Made by a program: the position numbers and the translations under genes. DNA of 64,000 nt from Kitasatospora sp. DSM 101779 (GTDB lineage: Bacteria > Actinomycetota > Actinomycetes > Streptomycetales > Streptomycetaceae), in the NCBI RefSeq assembly GCF_025655475.1, contig NZ_JAHTIK010000001.1:343023-407022 (forward strand), in the 5' to 3' direction. The notes under the pieces were generated by a model. It was not told the origin of the DNA, searched no databases, and saw nothing but the letters and a program-made list of their open reading frames with translations. Positions 24,230 through 33,664 of this stretch are shown one piece after another; the stretch's first letter is position 1, and each line of letters opens with the position of its first letter.

Positions 24230-25204
24230 ATGAAGGCGATCGTCCAGGAGCGGTACGGCCCGCCCGATGTTCTGGAGCTCCGGGAGGTCGACAGACCGGT
24301 CGCCGCAGAGCACGAGGTCCTGGTGCGGGTCCGTGCGGCGTCGGTCAACGCCCGTGACTGGCACACGATGCGGGGCGATCCGTACCTGGCACGCCTGGCG
24401 CTCGGGGTCGGCGCCCCGAAGGCGCGGATCCGGGGCACGGACTTCGCGGGCCGGGTGGAGGCGGTGGGGCCGGGTGTGACGGGGTTCCGTCCCGGTGACG
24501 AGGTGTTCGGCGAGGCCGACGGTGCGTTCGCCGAGTACGTGTGCGCCTCCGACAGCGTCGTCGAGGTGAAGCCGGCCGGTCTGTCGTTCGAGCAGGCGGC
24601 CGCTCTCCCGCTGGCGGGGAACACCGCTCTGATGGGCCTGCGCGACCTCGGCCGGGTGCAGCCGGGTCAGCGGGTCCTGGTGAACGGCGCGTCGGGCGGT
24701 GTCGGCACCTTCGCCGTGCAGATCGCCAAGGCGCTGGGCGCGGAGGTGACCGGCGTGTGCAGCACGAAGAATCTCGACCTGGTCGGCTCCCTGGGTGCGG
24801 ACCACCTCGTGGACTACACCCGGGAGGACTTCACCACGACCGGCCGGCAGTACGACCTCGTGTTCGACCTGGTGGGGAACCGTTCGCTGGCCGAGTGCCG
24901 GCGCGCTCTGACGCCGGTGGGCAGGCTCGTCCTCGCCGGCGGAGGCGTGTTCGAGGGAGGGAGTGCCGTCGGCCCGATCGGCCTCGTCCTCAGGGGCAAG
25001 CTGATGTCACCGTTCGTCCGCCAGCGGCTGCTCGTCCTCACGGCGAAGCCGGCCAGGGAGAACCTCGCGGCTCTGCGGGAGCTCGCCGAGTCCGGGAGGC
25101 TCACCCCGGTGATCGACCGGACCTACGCCCTGAGCGAGGTGCCCGATGCCATCCGGTACCTGGAGGTGGAGCACGCCCGCGCGAAGGTGATCGTCACCGT
25201 GTGA
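24230..25204 (+). CDS. NAD(P)-dependent quinone oxidoreductase-like MDR enzyme
   Basis: A 324-residue medium-chain dehydrogenase/reductase without the catalytic zinc ligands of alcohol dehydrogenases. Recognisable parts are the N-terminal MKAIVQERYGPPDVLEL, the GroES-like region RVRAASVNARDWHTMRGDPY, and the nucleotide fold VLVNGASGGVGTFAVQIAKALGA; ADHLVDYTREDF follows as usual. Such enzymes reduce quinones or enones, often in redox stress. ATG at 24230 has GGGGA upstream. It appears to stand alone and is convergent with the penicillin-binding protein gene. Confidence 0.92.
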   Translation: MKAIVQERYGPPDVLELREVDRPVAAEHEVLVRVRAASVNARDWHTMRGDPYLARLALGVGAPKARIRGTDFAGRVEAVGPGVTGFRPGDEVFGEADGAFAEYVCASDSVVEVKPAGLSFEQAAALPLAGNTALMGLRDLGRVQPGQRVLVNGASGGVGTFAVQIAKALGAEVTGVCSTKNLDLVGSLGADHLVDYTREDFTTTGRQYDLVFDLVGNRSLAECRRALTPVGRLVLAGGGVFEGGSAVGPIGLVLRGKLMSPFVRQRLLVLTAKPARENLAALRELAESGRLTPVIDRTYALSEVPDAIRYLEVEHARAKVIVTV

Positions 25205-25280
25205 CGGCGCCCGGGAGCAGCGCACGGCACACGGTGACGGCGGGGAGCCTCGGCCCCGTGGTGCGCGAACGGCGTTGCGG

Positions 25281-27029
25281 TCAGCCGTGGTTGCCCACCC
25301 GCAGGATCTGGGCGGCCGCCCGGCCCGCGGCCTCGGCGCCGTGGCCCGCACCCTCGACCTCCACCGCCACGGCCAGGTCGCCGCGGTAGGCGATGAACCA
25401 GCTGTTGGGGTTCCTGCCGTCGACCTCGGCGGTGCCGGTCTTGGCGCCGACCTGGCCGGACAGGCCGGCCATCGGGGCGCGGGCGGTGCCCTCCCGGACG
25501 GTCTTGGCCATCATGGCCCGCAGGTCGCGGGCGATCGCCGCGGGCAGCCGGCCGGGGGCGGTGGCCCGGTCGGCGACGCCGTCCACCACGACCGGCTGGC
25601 GGAAGGTGCCGCTCTGCACGGTCGCCGCGACGGAGGCCATCAGCAGGGTGTTCATCTGGATGCTGCCCTGGCCGATGTACTCCGCCGCCTGCTCGTCCCG
25701 GCTGCCCGGGGCGGGGATCCGGGCGTCGAAGCTGGTCAGGCCGGTGTGCCACTCCAGGCCGAGGCCGAACTGCTCGGCGGCGACCTTGGCGAGCGTGCCC
25801 GGCCCGAGCTTCGCGAGGCCCTGCTCGATGAAGGCGGTGTTGCAGGAGTGCGCGAAGTCGTCGGCCAGGGTGTAGCCGAGGTGGTCGCCGCGCTCGTCGT
25901 TGTGCCACGCCTTCGGGGAGTTGACGGTGTCCCTGCACGGCGCGGGGCTGTCCGGGTCGAGGCCGGCCTCCAGCAGCGCGGCGCCGGTCACCACCTTCAT
26001 GGTGGAGCCCGGCGCGATCTCGCCTCCGAAAGCGCGGTTGAAGGTGCCCGCCGGGGCGCTGGCGACGGCCAGGACGTGTCCGGTGCTGGGCTCGACGGCC
26101 ACCACCGACCCGGCCCGGCCCCCGCCGGTCTGCTCCCGCAGCGCGGCCTCCACCGCGCGCTGGAGCGCCGCGTCGAGGGTCACCCGGAACTCGGCCGCGC
26201 CGGGGTCGGTGAGGGTGAACAGCTGCTCGGCGGGCTGCGCGGCACCGCGCACCAGCACCACCGCCCGGCCGGGCGTGCCGGGGCGGCCGCCCGTCTTGAC
26301 GCCCGCCAGCATCGCCTTGACGGGCGAGGAGTCGTCGAAGGGCTTGCCGTTCCGGTCGACCAGCCGGCCGGGCAGTGCGTCCACCGTCCGGACGGCGATG
26401 GACCCGCCCTCCGCCAGCCTCGGGTGGATCACACCCGGCTCCCAGTGCACGGCGGTCCGGCCCTCGTCGGTGCGGACCACGCCCAGGCGGCCGTCGTACT
26501 CCCAGGCACGGTCGGTGCCCTCGAACCGCATCCGGGCGTGGAAGCCCTGCGCCGTCCGGCCGGGCTGCGCCGAGGCGGCCGCGGTGGCACCGGTCGCGCC
26601 GGTGGGCGTGAGGGTGAACTCGCTCGGGTGGAGCTCCTGCCGGAAGGAGGACAGCGCACCGGTGGCGAGGTCCGGGCGGTCGGTCAGCGCGGCGGCCGCC
26701 GCGACGTCGCCCCTCCCCCAGGCGTCGAGGAAGCCCTTCGCGGCGGTCGCGGCCTGGTCCGTGGTCGGCGCCTGAGCGGCCGTGGCCGCGGCCTGCTGCG
26801 CCGGCTTCGCCGCGCCGCCGCCCCCGGATCCGCCCCAGACGGCGTGCGCGACGTTGTACGCACCCACGCCGCCGATCGCCAGCATGCCCCCGCAGACGAC
26901 CGCGACGCCGGCCCGGACCGCTCGCCGGCGCCGCCCGGGCGCCGTCGCCTCCGCCCCGTCCTCGGCGTCCTCGTACTCGGCGTCGCCGTACTCGGCTTCC
27001 TCGTACCGGTCGTCCTCGTACCCGATCAT
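25281..27029 (-). CDS. penicillin-binding protein (class B transpeptidase, MecA N-terminal type)
   Basis: A 582-residue membrane-anchored transpeptidase. An acidic cytoplasmic tail (YEEAEYGDAEYEDAEDG) is followed by one membrane helix (VAVVCGGMLAIGGVGAY) and an NTF2-like MecA-type domain (FLDAWGRGDVAAAAALTDRP). The catalytic domain has the three penicillin-binding motifs: STMK in APGSTMKVV, SCN in FAHSCNTAF, and KTG in VGAKTGTAE. It should cross-link peptidoglycan; Streptomyces carries many such paralogues, often in specialised roles. GAGGGGG precedes the ATG. No division or shape gene is adjacent. Confidence 0.94.
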   Translation of the reverse strand: MIGYEDDRYEEAEYGDAEYEDAEDGAEATAPGRRRRAVRAGVAVVCGGMLAIGGVGAYNVAHAVWGGSGGGGAAKPAQQAAATAAQAPTTDQAATAAKGFLDAWGRGDVAAAAALTDRPDLATGALSSFRQELHPSEFTLTPTGATGATAAASAQPGRTAQGFHARMRFEGTDRAWEYDGRLGVVRTDEGRTAVHWEPGVIHPRLAEGGSIAVRTVDALPGRLVDRNGKPFDDSSPVKAMLAGVKTGGRPGTPGRAVVLVRGAAQPAEQLFTLTDPGAAEFRVTLDAALQRAVEAALREQTGGGRAGSVVAVEPSTGHVLAVASAPAGTFNRAFGGEIAPGSTMKVVTGAALLEAGLDPDSPAPCRDTVNSPKAWHNDERGDHLGYTLADDFAHSCNTAFIEQGLAKLGPGTLAKVAAEQFGLGLEWHTGLTSFDARIPAPGSRDEQAAEYIGQGSIQMNTLLMASVAATVQSGTFRQPVVVDGVADRATAPGRLPAAIARDLRAMMAKTVREGTARAPMAGLSGQVGAKTGTAEVDGRNPNSWFIAYRGDLAVAVEVEGAGHGAEAAGRAAAQILRVGNHG

Positions 27030-27142
27030 CCCCGCCCCCTCGTGAAAATCATGGCGGTGGAGATCATCCGCTCCCGAACGGCCGGGCGCAATGAGTATCC
27101 GTACTCAGAGGCCCGGCCGGGGAACGGATGTGCGACGATCTG

Positions 27143-27445
27143 CTATCCGGCGGCGACGACCTGACCGGACGTCACCTGAGGCGGGTTCGGAAGGAGCGAC
27201 GCGAGGTTGTCGCGCACGAAGTCGGCCGCCCTGGTGACCGACTCCTCGGCGCCGGCGCGGTCCTCGAAGACGCTGGTCGAGACCATCACGCCGTTCCCCG
27301 CGTCGACCCAGTAGTAGGCCACGAAGCCGGGTACCTGACGGAGGAGGGGGAGGAACCCCTCGGCCACCCGGCGTCCCGCCTCGGCGGGATCCGTCACGCC
27401 TTCGTACCTTCGCACTGCTGCGTACACGCCGTTCTCCTCGCGCAT
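27143..27445 (-). CDS. ABM-like dimeric alpha-beta barrel protein
   Basis: A 100-residue protein with the alternating pattern of antibiotic biosynthesis monooxygenase-like barrels: VYAAVRRYEGV, AEGFLPLLRQVPGFVAYYWVDAG, MVSTSVFEDRAGAEES and a C-terminal AADFVRDNLASLL helix. Members may be small oxygenases or stress proteins; the catalytic residues are not conserved enough to say. The ATG has only AGGG directly upstream. It appears monocistronic. Confidence 0.7.
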   Translation of the reverse strand: MREENGVYAAVRRYEGVTDPAEAGRRVAEGFLPLLRQVPGFVAYYWVDAGNGVMVSTSVFEDRAGAEESVTRAADFVRDNLASLLPNPPQVTSGQVVAAG

Positions 27446-27568
27446 CCCTGGGTCGCATCTGTCCGGGACGGCATACCCCCACCGGCCCTCCCACGGTCGC
27501 GAGAGGGGCGGAAGGCACCCGGACGGCTCACCGCCCGTGCCGCCCGCGGGGCGGAACCGCGCCCGCGG

Positions 27569-28025
27569 TCAGGCCCGGCAGCGCAGCATCGCCAGCGACG
27601 GTTGGGCGAGGAGGTCCGTCCAGAAGTCCTCGCCGTACGCGCGGATGCCGGCCTCGGACACCTGCAGCGCGACCCACTCGAGCTCGCGGAACCCGGCTGC
27701 CCGCAGACACTCCTCGTAGACCTCGCGGCGCGGGACGGCAACACACGTCCCCGACCTGGTACCGCACGTCCAACGGGTCGCGCCGCTCGATGTCCCGCGC
27801 GGCGGCGATCACCTGGACGGAGATGTCGACGCCGAGGACCTCCGCGGCACCGCGCCGCGTGAACTCGCGGCTGTAGAAGCCGGTGCCGCACGCCGGGTCG
27901 AGCACCGATCGGCCCTCCACCCCCACCAGCCCCAGGAAGCTGGGCACCTCCCCGTAGCGCGTCAACGGCAGGGACTTGAATCCCTCGAACACCTCGCCGA
28001 TCTCGTCGTACTGCTGCACGCCCAC
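27569..28025 (-). pseudogene. SAM-dependent methyltransferase with a large internal deletion
   Basis: The first 85 codons are a normal class I methyltransferase start (VGVQQYDEIGEVFEGFKSLPL, then VLDPACGTGFYSREFTRRGA, the SAM-binding loop). After RYQVGDV near 27745 the homologous sequence jumps to the C-terminal part in another frame: VPRREVYEECLRAAGFREL ... MLRCRA, ending at 27569. About 100 codons of the catalytic middle are missing when compared with the usual length of about 240. The GTG at 28025 still has a good GGAGGGG site. The frame now runs on into unrelated codons, so the product must be inactive. Confidence 0.85.
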
Positions 28026-28182
28026 GGGCTGCCCCCCTCCTGCGCAGTCCGGTCCGCGCCACCCCGCGGGCCTCCGACGTCCGGGCCCGCGGGCTCGCGG
28101 TCGCGGCAGAGCGTCTCCTCCGCCCCGCTCGACCACCGTACTGGCGGACGGCACAAGGAAGTTGGCGTGACGACCGGGGTGC

Positions 28183-28683
28183 CTACGAGGCCGGTCCCGT
28201 GGCGCCGCCGTCCGCCACCGCGTCCTCCAGCGCCTTGATGTCGATCTTCTTCATCTGCAGCATCGCGCGCATCGCCGGCTGGGAGACAGCCGGGTCCGGG
28301 TCGTCGATCAGCTCCATCAGGCGTCGCGGGGTGATCTGCCAGGAGAGCCCGTAACGGTCCTTCAGCCAGCCGCAGTCGCTCTCCTGCCCGCCCTCGGTGA
28401 GGGCGTCCCACAGCCGGTCGACCTCCGCCTGGTCCTCGCAGTTCACCTGGAGCGAGATCGCCTCGGTGAACGGGAAGATCGGGCCGCCGTTGAGTGCGAC
28501 GTAGCGCTGTCCGGCGAGATCGAAGGACACGGTCATCACCGAGCCCGCCGCGCCGGGGCCGGCCTCCCCGTAGCGCTGCACTCCGACGATCCGGGAATCC
28601 GGGAACAGCGAGGTGTAGAACCGCGCCGCCTCCTCGGCCTGATGGTCGAACCACAGGAAGGTGGTGATCTTCTGCTCGGGCAC
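28183..28683 (-). CDS. VOC superfamily protein (PhnB / 3-demethylubiquinone methyltransferase-like domain)
   Basis: A 166-residue glyoxalase-fold protein: KITTFLWFDHQAEEAARFYTSLFPDSRI, SFDLAGQRYVALNGGPIFPFTEAISL and WLKDRYGLSWQITP (in pieces), then a C-terminal MLQMKKIDIKALEDA typical of the PhnB-like family. These proteins have unknown or varied small-molecule roles. GTG at 28683 follows GGGAGGA. It lies 200 bases from icmF on the same strand with no sign of joint function. Confidence 0.9.
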   Translation of the reverse strand: MPEQKITTFLWFDHQAEEAARFYTSLFPDSRIVGVQRYGEAGPGAAGSVMTVSFDLAGQRYVALNGGPIFPFTEAISLQVNCEDQAEVDRLWDALTEGGQESDCGWLKDRYGLSWQITPRRLMELIDDPDPAVSQPAMRAMLQMKKIDIKALEDAVADGGATGPAS

Positions 28684-28890
28684 TGCGTCCTCCCGTTCGT
28701 CGGGTCTCGCCGACGACGGTAGGCCGCGGAGCTCCCGCACGCACCGGGGCCACGCCGCACCGCTCCGTGCGGGTGGCACGGAGCAGTCGCGTCCGCGTCG
28801 GTCACCCGGGTGTCCGGGCGGAACGGGTCGCGGGCCCCGGCCGGCGCACGCGGGTGGCCGGCCGGGGCCCGACGGTGTCCTCCGCGGACG

Positions 28891-31800
28891 TCAGACGTTC
28901 CTGCGGTACTGGCCGCCGACCTCGAAGAAGGCCTCGGTGACCTGCTGCAGGGAGCAGACCCGGGCGGCGTCCATGAGGACCTCGAAGACGTTCTCGCCGC
29001 TGATGGCGGCCGACTTCAGCCGGGCGATCGCCTCCGCGGCCTCGGCGCCGTGCCCGCGCTGGTAGTCGCGGACGCGCTGCAGCTGGGACTCCTTCTCGGC
29101 CGTGGTGGCGCGGGCGAGCTCCAGCTGCTGGGCCTCGCCGTCGCCGCCGGGGCGGCGGAAGGTGTTGACGCCGATGATGGGCAGCGTGCCGTCGTGCTTG
29201 CGCTGCTCGTACAGCATCGACTCGTCCTGGATGCGGCCGCGCTGGTAGCCGGTCTCCATGGCGCCGAGCACGCCGCCGCGCTCGTTGATGCGGTCGAACT
29301 CGGCGAGCACCGCCTCCTCGACCAGGTCGGTGAGCTGGTCGATGACGAACGAGCCCTGCAGGGGGTTCTCGTTCATGGCGAGGCCCCACTCGCGGTTGAT
29401 GATCAGCTGGATCGCCAGCGCCCGGCGCACCGACTCCTCGGAGGGGGTGGTGACGGCCTCGTCGTAGGCGTTGGTGTGCAGCGAGTTGGCGTTGTCGTAG
29501 ATGGCGATCAGCGCCTGAAGGGTGGTGCGGATGTCGTTGAAGTCCATCTCCTGGGCGTGCAGCGAGCGGCCCGAGGTCTGCACGTGGTACTTCAGCTTCT
29601 GGGAGCGCTCGTTGCCGCCGTACTTCTGCTTCATCGCGACGGCCCAGATCCGCCGGGCGACCCGGCCGAGCACCGAGTACTCGGGGTCCATGCCGTTGGA
29701 GAAGAAGAACGACAGGTTGGGCGCGAAGTCGTCGATGTGCATGCCGCGGGCCAGGTAGGCCTCGACGTAGGTGAAGCCGTTGGCGAGGGTGAAGGCGAGC
29801 TGGCTGATCGGGTTCGCGCCGGCTTCGGCGATGTGGTAGCCGGAGATGGAGACGGAGTAGAAGTTGCGGACCTTGTTGGCGATGAACCACTCCTGGATGT
29901 CGGCCATCATCCGCAGCGAGAACTCGGTCGAGAACAGGCAGGTGTTCTGGCCCTGGTCCTCCTTGAGGATGTCCGCCTGCACCGTCCCGCGGACGTTCGC
30001 CAGCGCGCGGGCGCGCAGCCCGGCGGCCTCCTCGGGCGAGGGGTCGCGGCCCTCGGCGGCGCGGAAGGCGTCGACCTGCTGGTCGATCACGGTGTTGAGG
30101 AAGAACGCCAGGACGGTGGGCGCCGGACCGTTGATGGTCATGGACACCGAGGTGGTGGGCGCGGCGAGGTCGAAGCCGTCGTAGAGCGCCTTCATGTCCT
30201 CCAGGGTCGCGACGGAGACTCCGGAGGTGCCGACCTTGCCGTAGATGTCGGGGCGCTCGTCGGGGTCCCGGCCGTAGAGGGTGACCGAGTCGAAGGCGGT
30301 GGACAGCCGGGTGGCGGGCTGGCCCTCGGAGAGCAGCTTGAACCGGCGGTTGGTGCGGAAGGGGTCGCCCTCGCCGGCGAACATGCGGGCCGGGTCCTCG
30401 CCGTCCCGCTTGAACGGGAACACGCCGGCGGTGAACGGGAAGAGCCCGGGCAGGTTCTCGCGGCGCCAGAAGCCCACCAGTTCGCCGTGGTCGGTGAAGC
30501 GGGGCAGTGCGACGCGCGGGATCCGGTTGCCCGAGAGGGACTCGCGGGTCAGCTTGGTGCGGATCTCCTTGTCACGGACGACGACGACCTGCTCGTCGCC
30601 GGAGTAGGAGGCGACCACGGCGGGCCAGTTCTCGATCTGCTCGGTGACCTCGTGCGGGAGCTGCTTGCGGGCGGTCGACAGCAGCGCCTCGACGTTCGCC
30701 GCGTCGTGGCCGGCGTCGGCGAGCTGGCCCCGCACGACGTCCAGGCGCTGCACCGAACGGGCCGCCTCGGTGAGCCGCTCGGTCTCGGCGTGGTAGCCGC
30801 GGACGGTCTCGGTGATCTCGGCGAGGTAACGCACCCGCTCGGCGGGGACGACCTGGCGGATGCCGGAGGAGTGGCGTACGGAGACCTCCGGCAGGGCGCC
30901 CTCGGTCAGCGGCAGCCCGTGCTCGGCGAGGGCGGCCTTCAGGCTCTGGTAGAGCGCGGTGACGCCGTCGTCGTTGAAGGTGGCCGCGGAGGTGCCGAAC
31001 ACCGGCATGTCCTCGGGCCGCATGCCGAAGGCCTCGCGGTTGCGGACGAGCTGGCGGCCGACGTCGCGCAGGGCGTCCTTGGCACCGCGGCGCTCGAACT
31101 TGTTGATGGCGACGACGTCGGCGAAGTCCAGCATGTCGATCTTCTCGAGCTGCGAGGCGGCGCCGAACTCCGGCGTCATCACGTACAGCGAGGTGTCGAC
31201 GAAGGGCACGATGGCCGCGTCGCCCTGGCCGATGCCGGGCGTCTCGACGATCACCAGGTCGAAGCCGGCGGCCTTGACGACGTCGAGCACGTCGGAGAGG
31301 TGCTCGGGCAGCTCGTGACTGCCGCGGGTGGCCAGGCTGCGGAAGAAGACCCGGTTCCCGTCGAGGGAGTTCATCCGGATCCGGTCGCCCAGCAGCGCAC
31401 CGCCGCCGCGGCGCCGGGTCGGGTCGACGGCGATGACCGCGACCCGCAGCTTGTCCTGCTGGTCGACGCGGAACCGGCGGACGAGCTCGTCGGTCAGCGA
31501 GGACTTGCCGGAGCCGCCGGTGCCGGTGATGCCCAGGACGGGGGTCACCCGCGCGGCCGCGGCGGCTCGCACCCGCTCCATGAAGTCCGCGGGCAGCTTG
31601 CCCAGTTCCGCGCCGGTGATGCTGCGGGCGATCGCGAACCGGTCGCCGGCCAGCAGCGCGTCCAGGTCGGCCGCCCGGCCGTCCCACAGGTCGAAGTCAC
31701 AGTCCTTGACGACCGTGTTGACCATGCCGGCCAGGCCCATCCGCTGGCCGTCCTCGGGCGAGAAGATCGTGACACCGCTGCTGCGCAGCCGGGTGATCTC

Positions 31801-32118
31801 CTCGGGCACGATCACGCCTCCGCCGCCGCCGACCACGCGGATGTGCTCGGCCCCGGCCTCGCGCAGCCGGTCGACGAGGTACTCGAAGTACTCCACGTGT
31901 CCGCCCTGGTAGGAGGAGACGGCCACGCCGTGGGCGTCCTCCTCGAGCGCCGCGTCGACGACCTCCTGGACGGAGCGGTTGTGGCCGAGGTGGATCACCT
32001 CGGCGCCCTGCGACTGGAAGATCCGCCGCATGATGTTGATCGATGCGTCGTGCCCGTCGAACAGTGCCGACGCGGTGACCAGTCGGACGGGGTGCACGGG
32101 ACGGTGCAGATCACTCAT
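28891..32118 (-). CDS. icmF: fused isobutyryl-CoA mutase (IcmF)
   Basis: A 1075-residue adenosylcobalamin enzyme that interconverts isobutyryl-CoA and butyryl-CoA. Order of domains: B12-binding domain first (FDGHD at residues 20-24, then SSYQGGH and VVGGGGGVIV), a MeaB-like G-protein chaperone domain (P-loop GTGGSGKSS near 199-207, GGGALLGDRIRM, ETPGIGQGD, NKFERRGAKDAL), then the large TIM-barrel mutase domain (TSGVSVATLEDM, FSTEFSLRMM, YHVQTSGRSLHAQEMDFND in pieces). This arrangement distinguishes IcmF from separate mutase subunits. It links valine and fatty acid metabolism and supplies butyryl-CoA units. ATG at 32118 has GAGG upstream; an ATG 12 bases earlier is less likely. A palindrome lies at 32164. 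Confidence 0.96.
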   Translation of the reverse strand: MSDLHRPVHPVRLVTASALFDGHDASINIMRRIFQSQGAEVIHLGHNRSVQEVVDAALEEDAHGVAVSSYQGGHVEYFEYLVDRLREAGAEHIRVVGGGGGVIVPEEITRLRSSGVTIFSPEDGQRMGLAGMVNTVVKDCDFDLWDGRAADLDALLAGDRFAIARSITGAELGKLPADFMERVRAAAAARVTPVLGITGTGGSGKSSLTDELVRRFRVDQQDKLRVAVIAVDPTRRRGGGALLGDRIRMNSLDGNRVFFRSLATRGSHELPEHLSDVLDVVKAAGFDLVIVETPGIGQGDAAIVPFVDTSLYVMTPEFGAASQLEKIDMLDFADVVAINKFERRGAKDALRDVGRQLVRNREAFGMRPEDMPVFGTSAATFNDDGVTALYQSLKAALAEHGLPLTEGALPEVSVRHSSGIRQVVPAERVRYLAEITETVRGYHAETERLTEAARSVQRLDVVRGQLADAGHDAANVEALLSTARKQLPHEVTEQIENWPAVVASYSGDEQVVVVRDKEIRTKLTRESLSGNRIPRVALPRFTDHGELVGFWRRENLPGLFPFTAGVFPFKRDGEDPARMFAGEGDPFRTNRRFKLLSEGQPATRLSTAFDSVTLYGRDPDERPDIYGKVGTSGVSVATLEDMKALYDGFDLAAPTTSVSMTINGPAPTVLAFFLNTVIDQQVDAFRAAEGRDPSPEEAAGLRARALANVRGTVQADILKEDQGQNTCLFSTEFSLRMMADIQEWFIANKVRNFYSVSISGYHIAEAGANPISQLAFTLANGFTYVEAYLARGMHIDDFAPNLSFFFSNGMDPEYSVLGRVARRIWAVAMKQKYGGNERSQKLKYHVQTSGRSLHAQEMDFNDIRTTLQALIAIYDNANSLHTNAYDEAVTTPSEESVRRALAIQLIINREWGLAMNENPLQGSFVIDQLTDLVEEAVLAEFDRINERGGVLGAMETGYQRGRIQDESMLYEQRKHDGTLPIIGVNTFRRPGGDGEAQQLELARATTAEKESQLQRVRDYQRGHGAEAAEAIARLKSAAISGENVFEVLMDAARVCSLQQVTEAFFEVGGQYRRNV

Positions 32119-32163
32119 GGAGGACCTCATGTCGGTTCGGCGAAGACTACTGAACAAATATAG

Positions 32164-32175
32164 TAGGACGTCCTA
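32164..32175. promoter_or_regulatory. TAGGACGTCCTA palindrome upstream of icmF
   Basis: A perfect 12-bp palindrome, 46 bases before the icmF start, in an AT-rich patch that also contains a -10-like TATATT (minus strand, 32157-32162). It is well placed for a repressor site, probably a TetR-family protein sensing an acyl-CoA; this is an inference from form and position. Confidence 0.55.
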
Positions 32176-32302
32176 GCATTTTTGTGAGGAGCGATGTGAC
32201 CAGACGCACATGTCGCCCGGACGGCCGCCCGCGGTAGAGCCGGTGTGCGAGGCCTTCGCCAGGGCCAGGCGGGCGGTGGGCGGCACGGCCCGGAATCACC
32301 CC

Positions 32303-33634
32303 TCAGGGGGACACGGCCCCGGCCCGGGAGGCGGGTGACCGGCCGGCGCGACTCGCCGCCGGCGACGCCGCCGCCACCGAGGCCAGCCGGCGCAGGCTCG
32401 CGCGGCGCTGGACGGCGCCGAGACCGGTCGCCGCTCCGCCCAGGGCGATCCAGCCCAGCGGGCCTGCGGTCATCACCAGCCCCGTGATCAGCAGCGGCCC
32501 CGCCGACTTCTGCACCGACTGGGCCATCCCGGCCACCCCCAGGTAGGAGGCGCGGGCCCGCGGCGGCGCCAGGCTCACCGCCAGCTCCCACGAGCTCACC
32601 GAGCGCAGCAGCTCCGCCAGGGTGACCAGGACGGCGGCCGCCAGCAGTGCCACCGAGGCGGACCAGGCGTCGCCGGCGGTCGCGGCAGCGAGCAGCAGAC
32701 AGCACCCGAGGAGCGCCGCCCCGTACCACCCCAGCGCCTTGACCGCCCCGCGCGGGCCGTCGGCCCAGGCGGAGACGCGCAGCTGGAGCAGCACCACCAG
32801 GACGGTGTTGACCACCAGGAAGGCGGGGACGAGGGCGTGCGGCGCGGCGGTGTGGTGCACCAGCCAGAGCGGCAGGCCCACATTGAGCACCGAGTCGTCG
32901 AGGTTCAGCGGGATGTCGAGCAGGACGAACCGCAGGTAGCCGCGGTCCCGCCAGGGGCTGGGCGTGGCGGTCGGGGCGTCCGCGGCCGCCGCTCCCCCGC
33001 CGTCCGCGCCTCGCGCCATCACCAGGCCCTGCCCGGCGGGCTCGGCCGTGCGCAGGACGAGGACGGCGGCCAGCAGGAAGGAGAGGGCGTTGGCCAGGAT
33101 CAGTGCCCGGTACGCAGCGGGGGTGCCCACGGCCAGCCCGAGGGCCGCGATGCCCGCGCCGAGCGCGTAGCCGGCGTTGGCCGTGCTGCGGAACAGCGCC
33201 TGGTAGACACCGCGGCGCTCGCCCGCGACCCGGGTGGCGAAGAGCATCTCGAGCGTCTTGGCCGCGCGCTCGCCCAGGCAGGTGAGGGCCACCACGGCCA
33301 GCAGCACCGCGTAGTCGTCCACCACCAGCAGCAGGCCCATGGTGCCCAGGCGCAGCAGGTGGCAGGCGACCAGCAGGCCCCGGACGGTGAGCCGTTCGGC
33401 CGCCCGTCCCGCGAGCGGCGATCCGGCGATCCCGGCCACCGCGGCGACGCCGAGCAGCAGGCCGAGCTGCCGGGCGTCCAGGCCACGGACGAAGGTGAAC
33501 CAGAGCACGGACGCCGCCGACCAGACGCCGGTGCCGGTGCGGTCGACGAACTGGGAGAGCAGCATCATCCGCCCGTCGCGCCCGCCCGGCGGTCTCCGCA
33601 GCTGTGCAACCAGTCCGTTCGCGTGCCGCCGCAT
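32303..33634 (-). CDS. MFS transporter
   Basis: A 443-residue membrane protein with about 12 helices. MFS features are MLLSQFVDRTGTGVWSAASVLWF in the first helix, AGSPLAGRAAERLTVRGLL in loop 2-3, and a second half starting DRGYLRFVLLDIPLNLDDS. It resembles single-component drug or metabolite exporters of actinomycetes; substrate unknown. The ATG at 33634 follows a run of six G; an in-frame ATG at 33679 lies inside the upstream operator and has no ribosome-binding site. The long AT-rich palindrome before it suggests ligand-dependent repression. Confidence 0.88.
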   Translation of the reverse strand: MRRHANGLVAQLRRPPGGRDGRMMLLSQFVDRTGTGVWSAASVLWFTFVRGLDARQLGLLLGVAAVAGIAGSPLAGRAAERLTVRGLLVACHLLRLGTMGLLLVVDDYAVLLAVVALTCLGERAAKTLEMLFATRVAGERRGVYQALFRSTANAGYALGAGIAALGLAVGTPAAYRALILANALSFLLAAVLVLRTAEPAGQGLVMARGADGGGAAAADAPTATPSPWRDRGYLRFVLLDIPLNLDDSVLNVGLPLWLVHHTAAPHALVPAFLVVNTVLVVLLQLRVSAWADGPRGAVKALGWYGAALLGCCLLLAAATAGDAWSASVALLAAAVLVTLAELLRSVSSWELAVSLAPPRARASYLGVAGMAQSVQKSAGPLLITGLVMTAGPLGWIALGGAATGLGAVQRRASLRRLASVAAASPAASRAGRSPASRAGAVSP

Positions 33635-33664
33635 GGCGAGCCCCCCGTTCGTCTCTCCGCCAAC

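Noticed and set aside
25196..25235. ACCGTGTG ... CACACGGT inverted repeat at the end of the oxidoreductase gene
   Set aside because: Arms are perfect but about 24 bases apart and include coding sequence and the stop codon; too weak to call a terminator.
28810..32163. Open frame of over 1,100 codons on the plus strand opposite icmF
   Set aside because: It is the antisense shadow of icmF created by high GC3; composition is Arg/Gly/Asp-rich without any family pattern, and icmF has all catalytic motifs.
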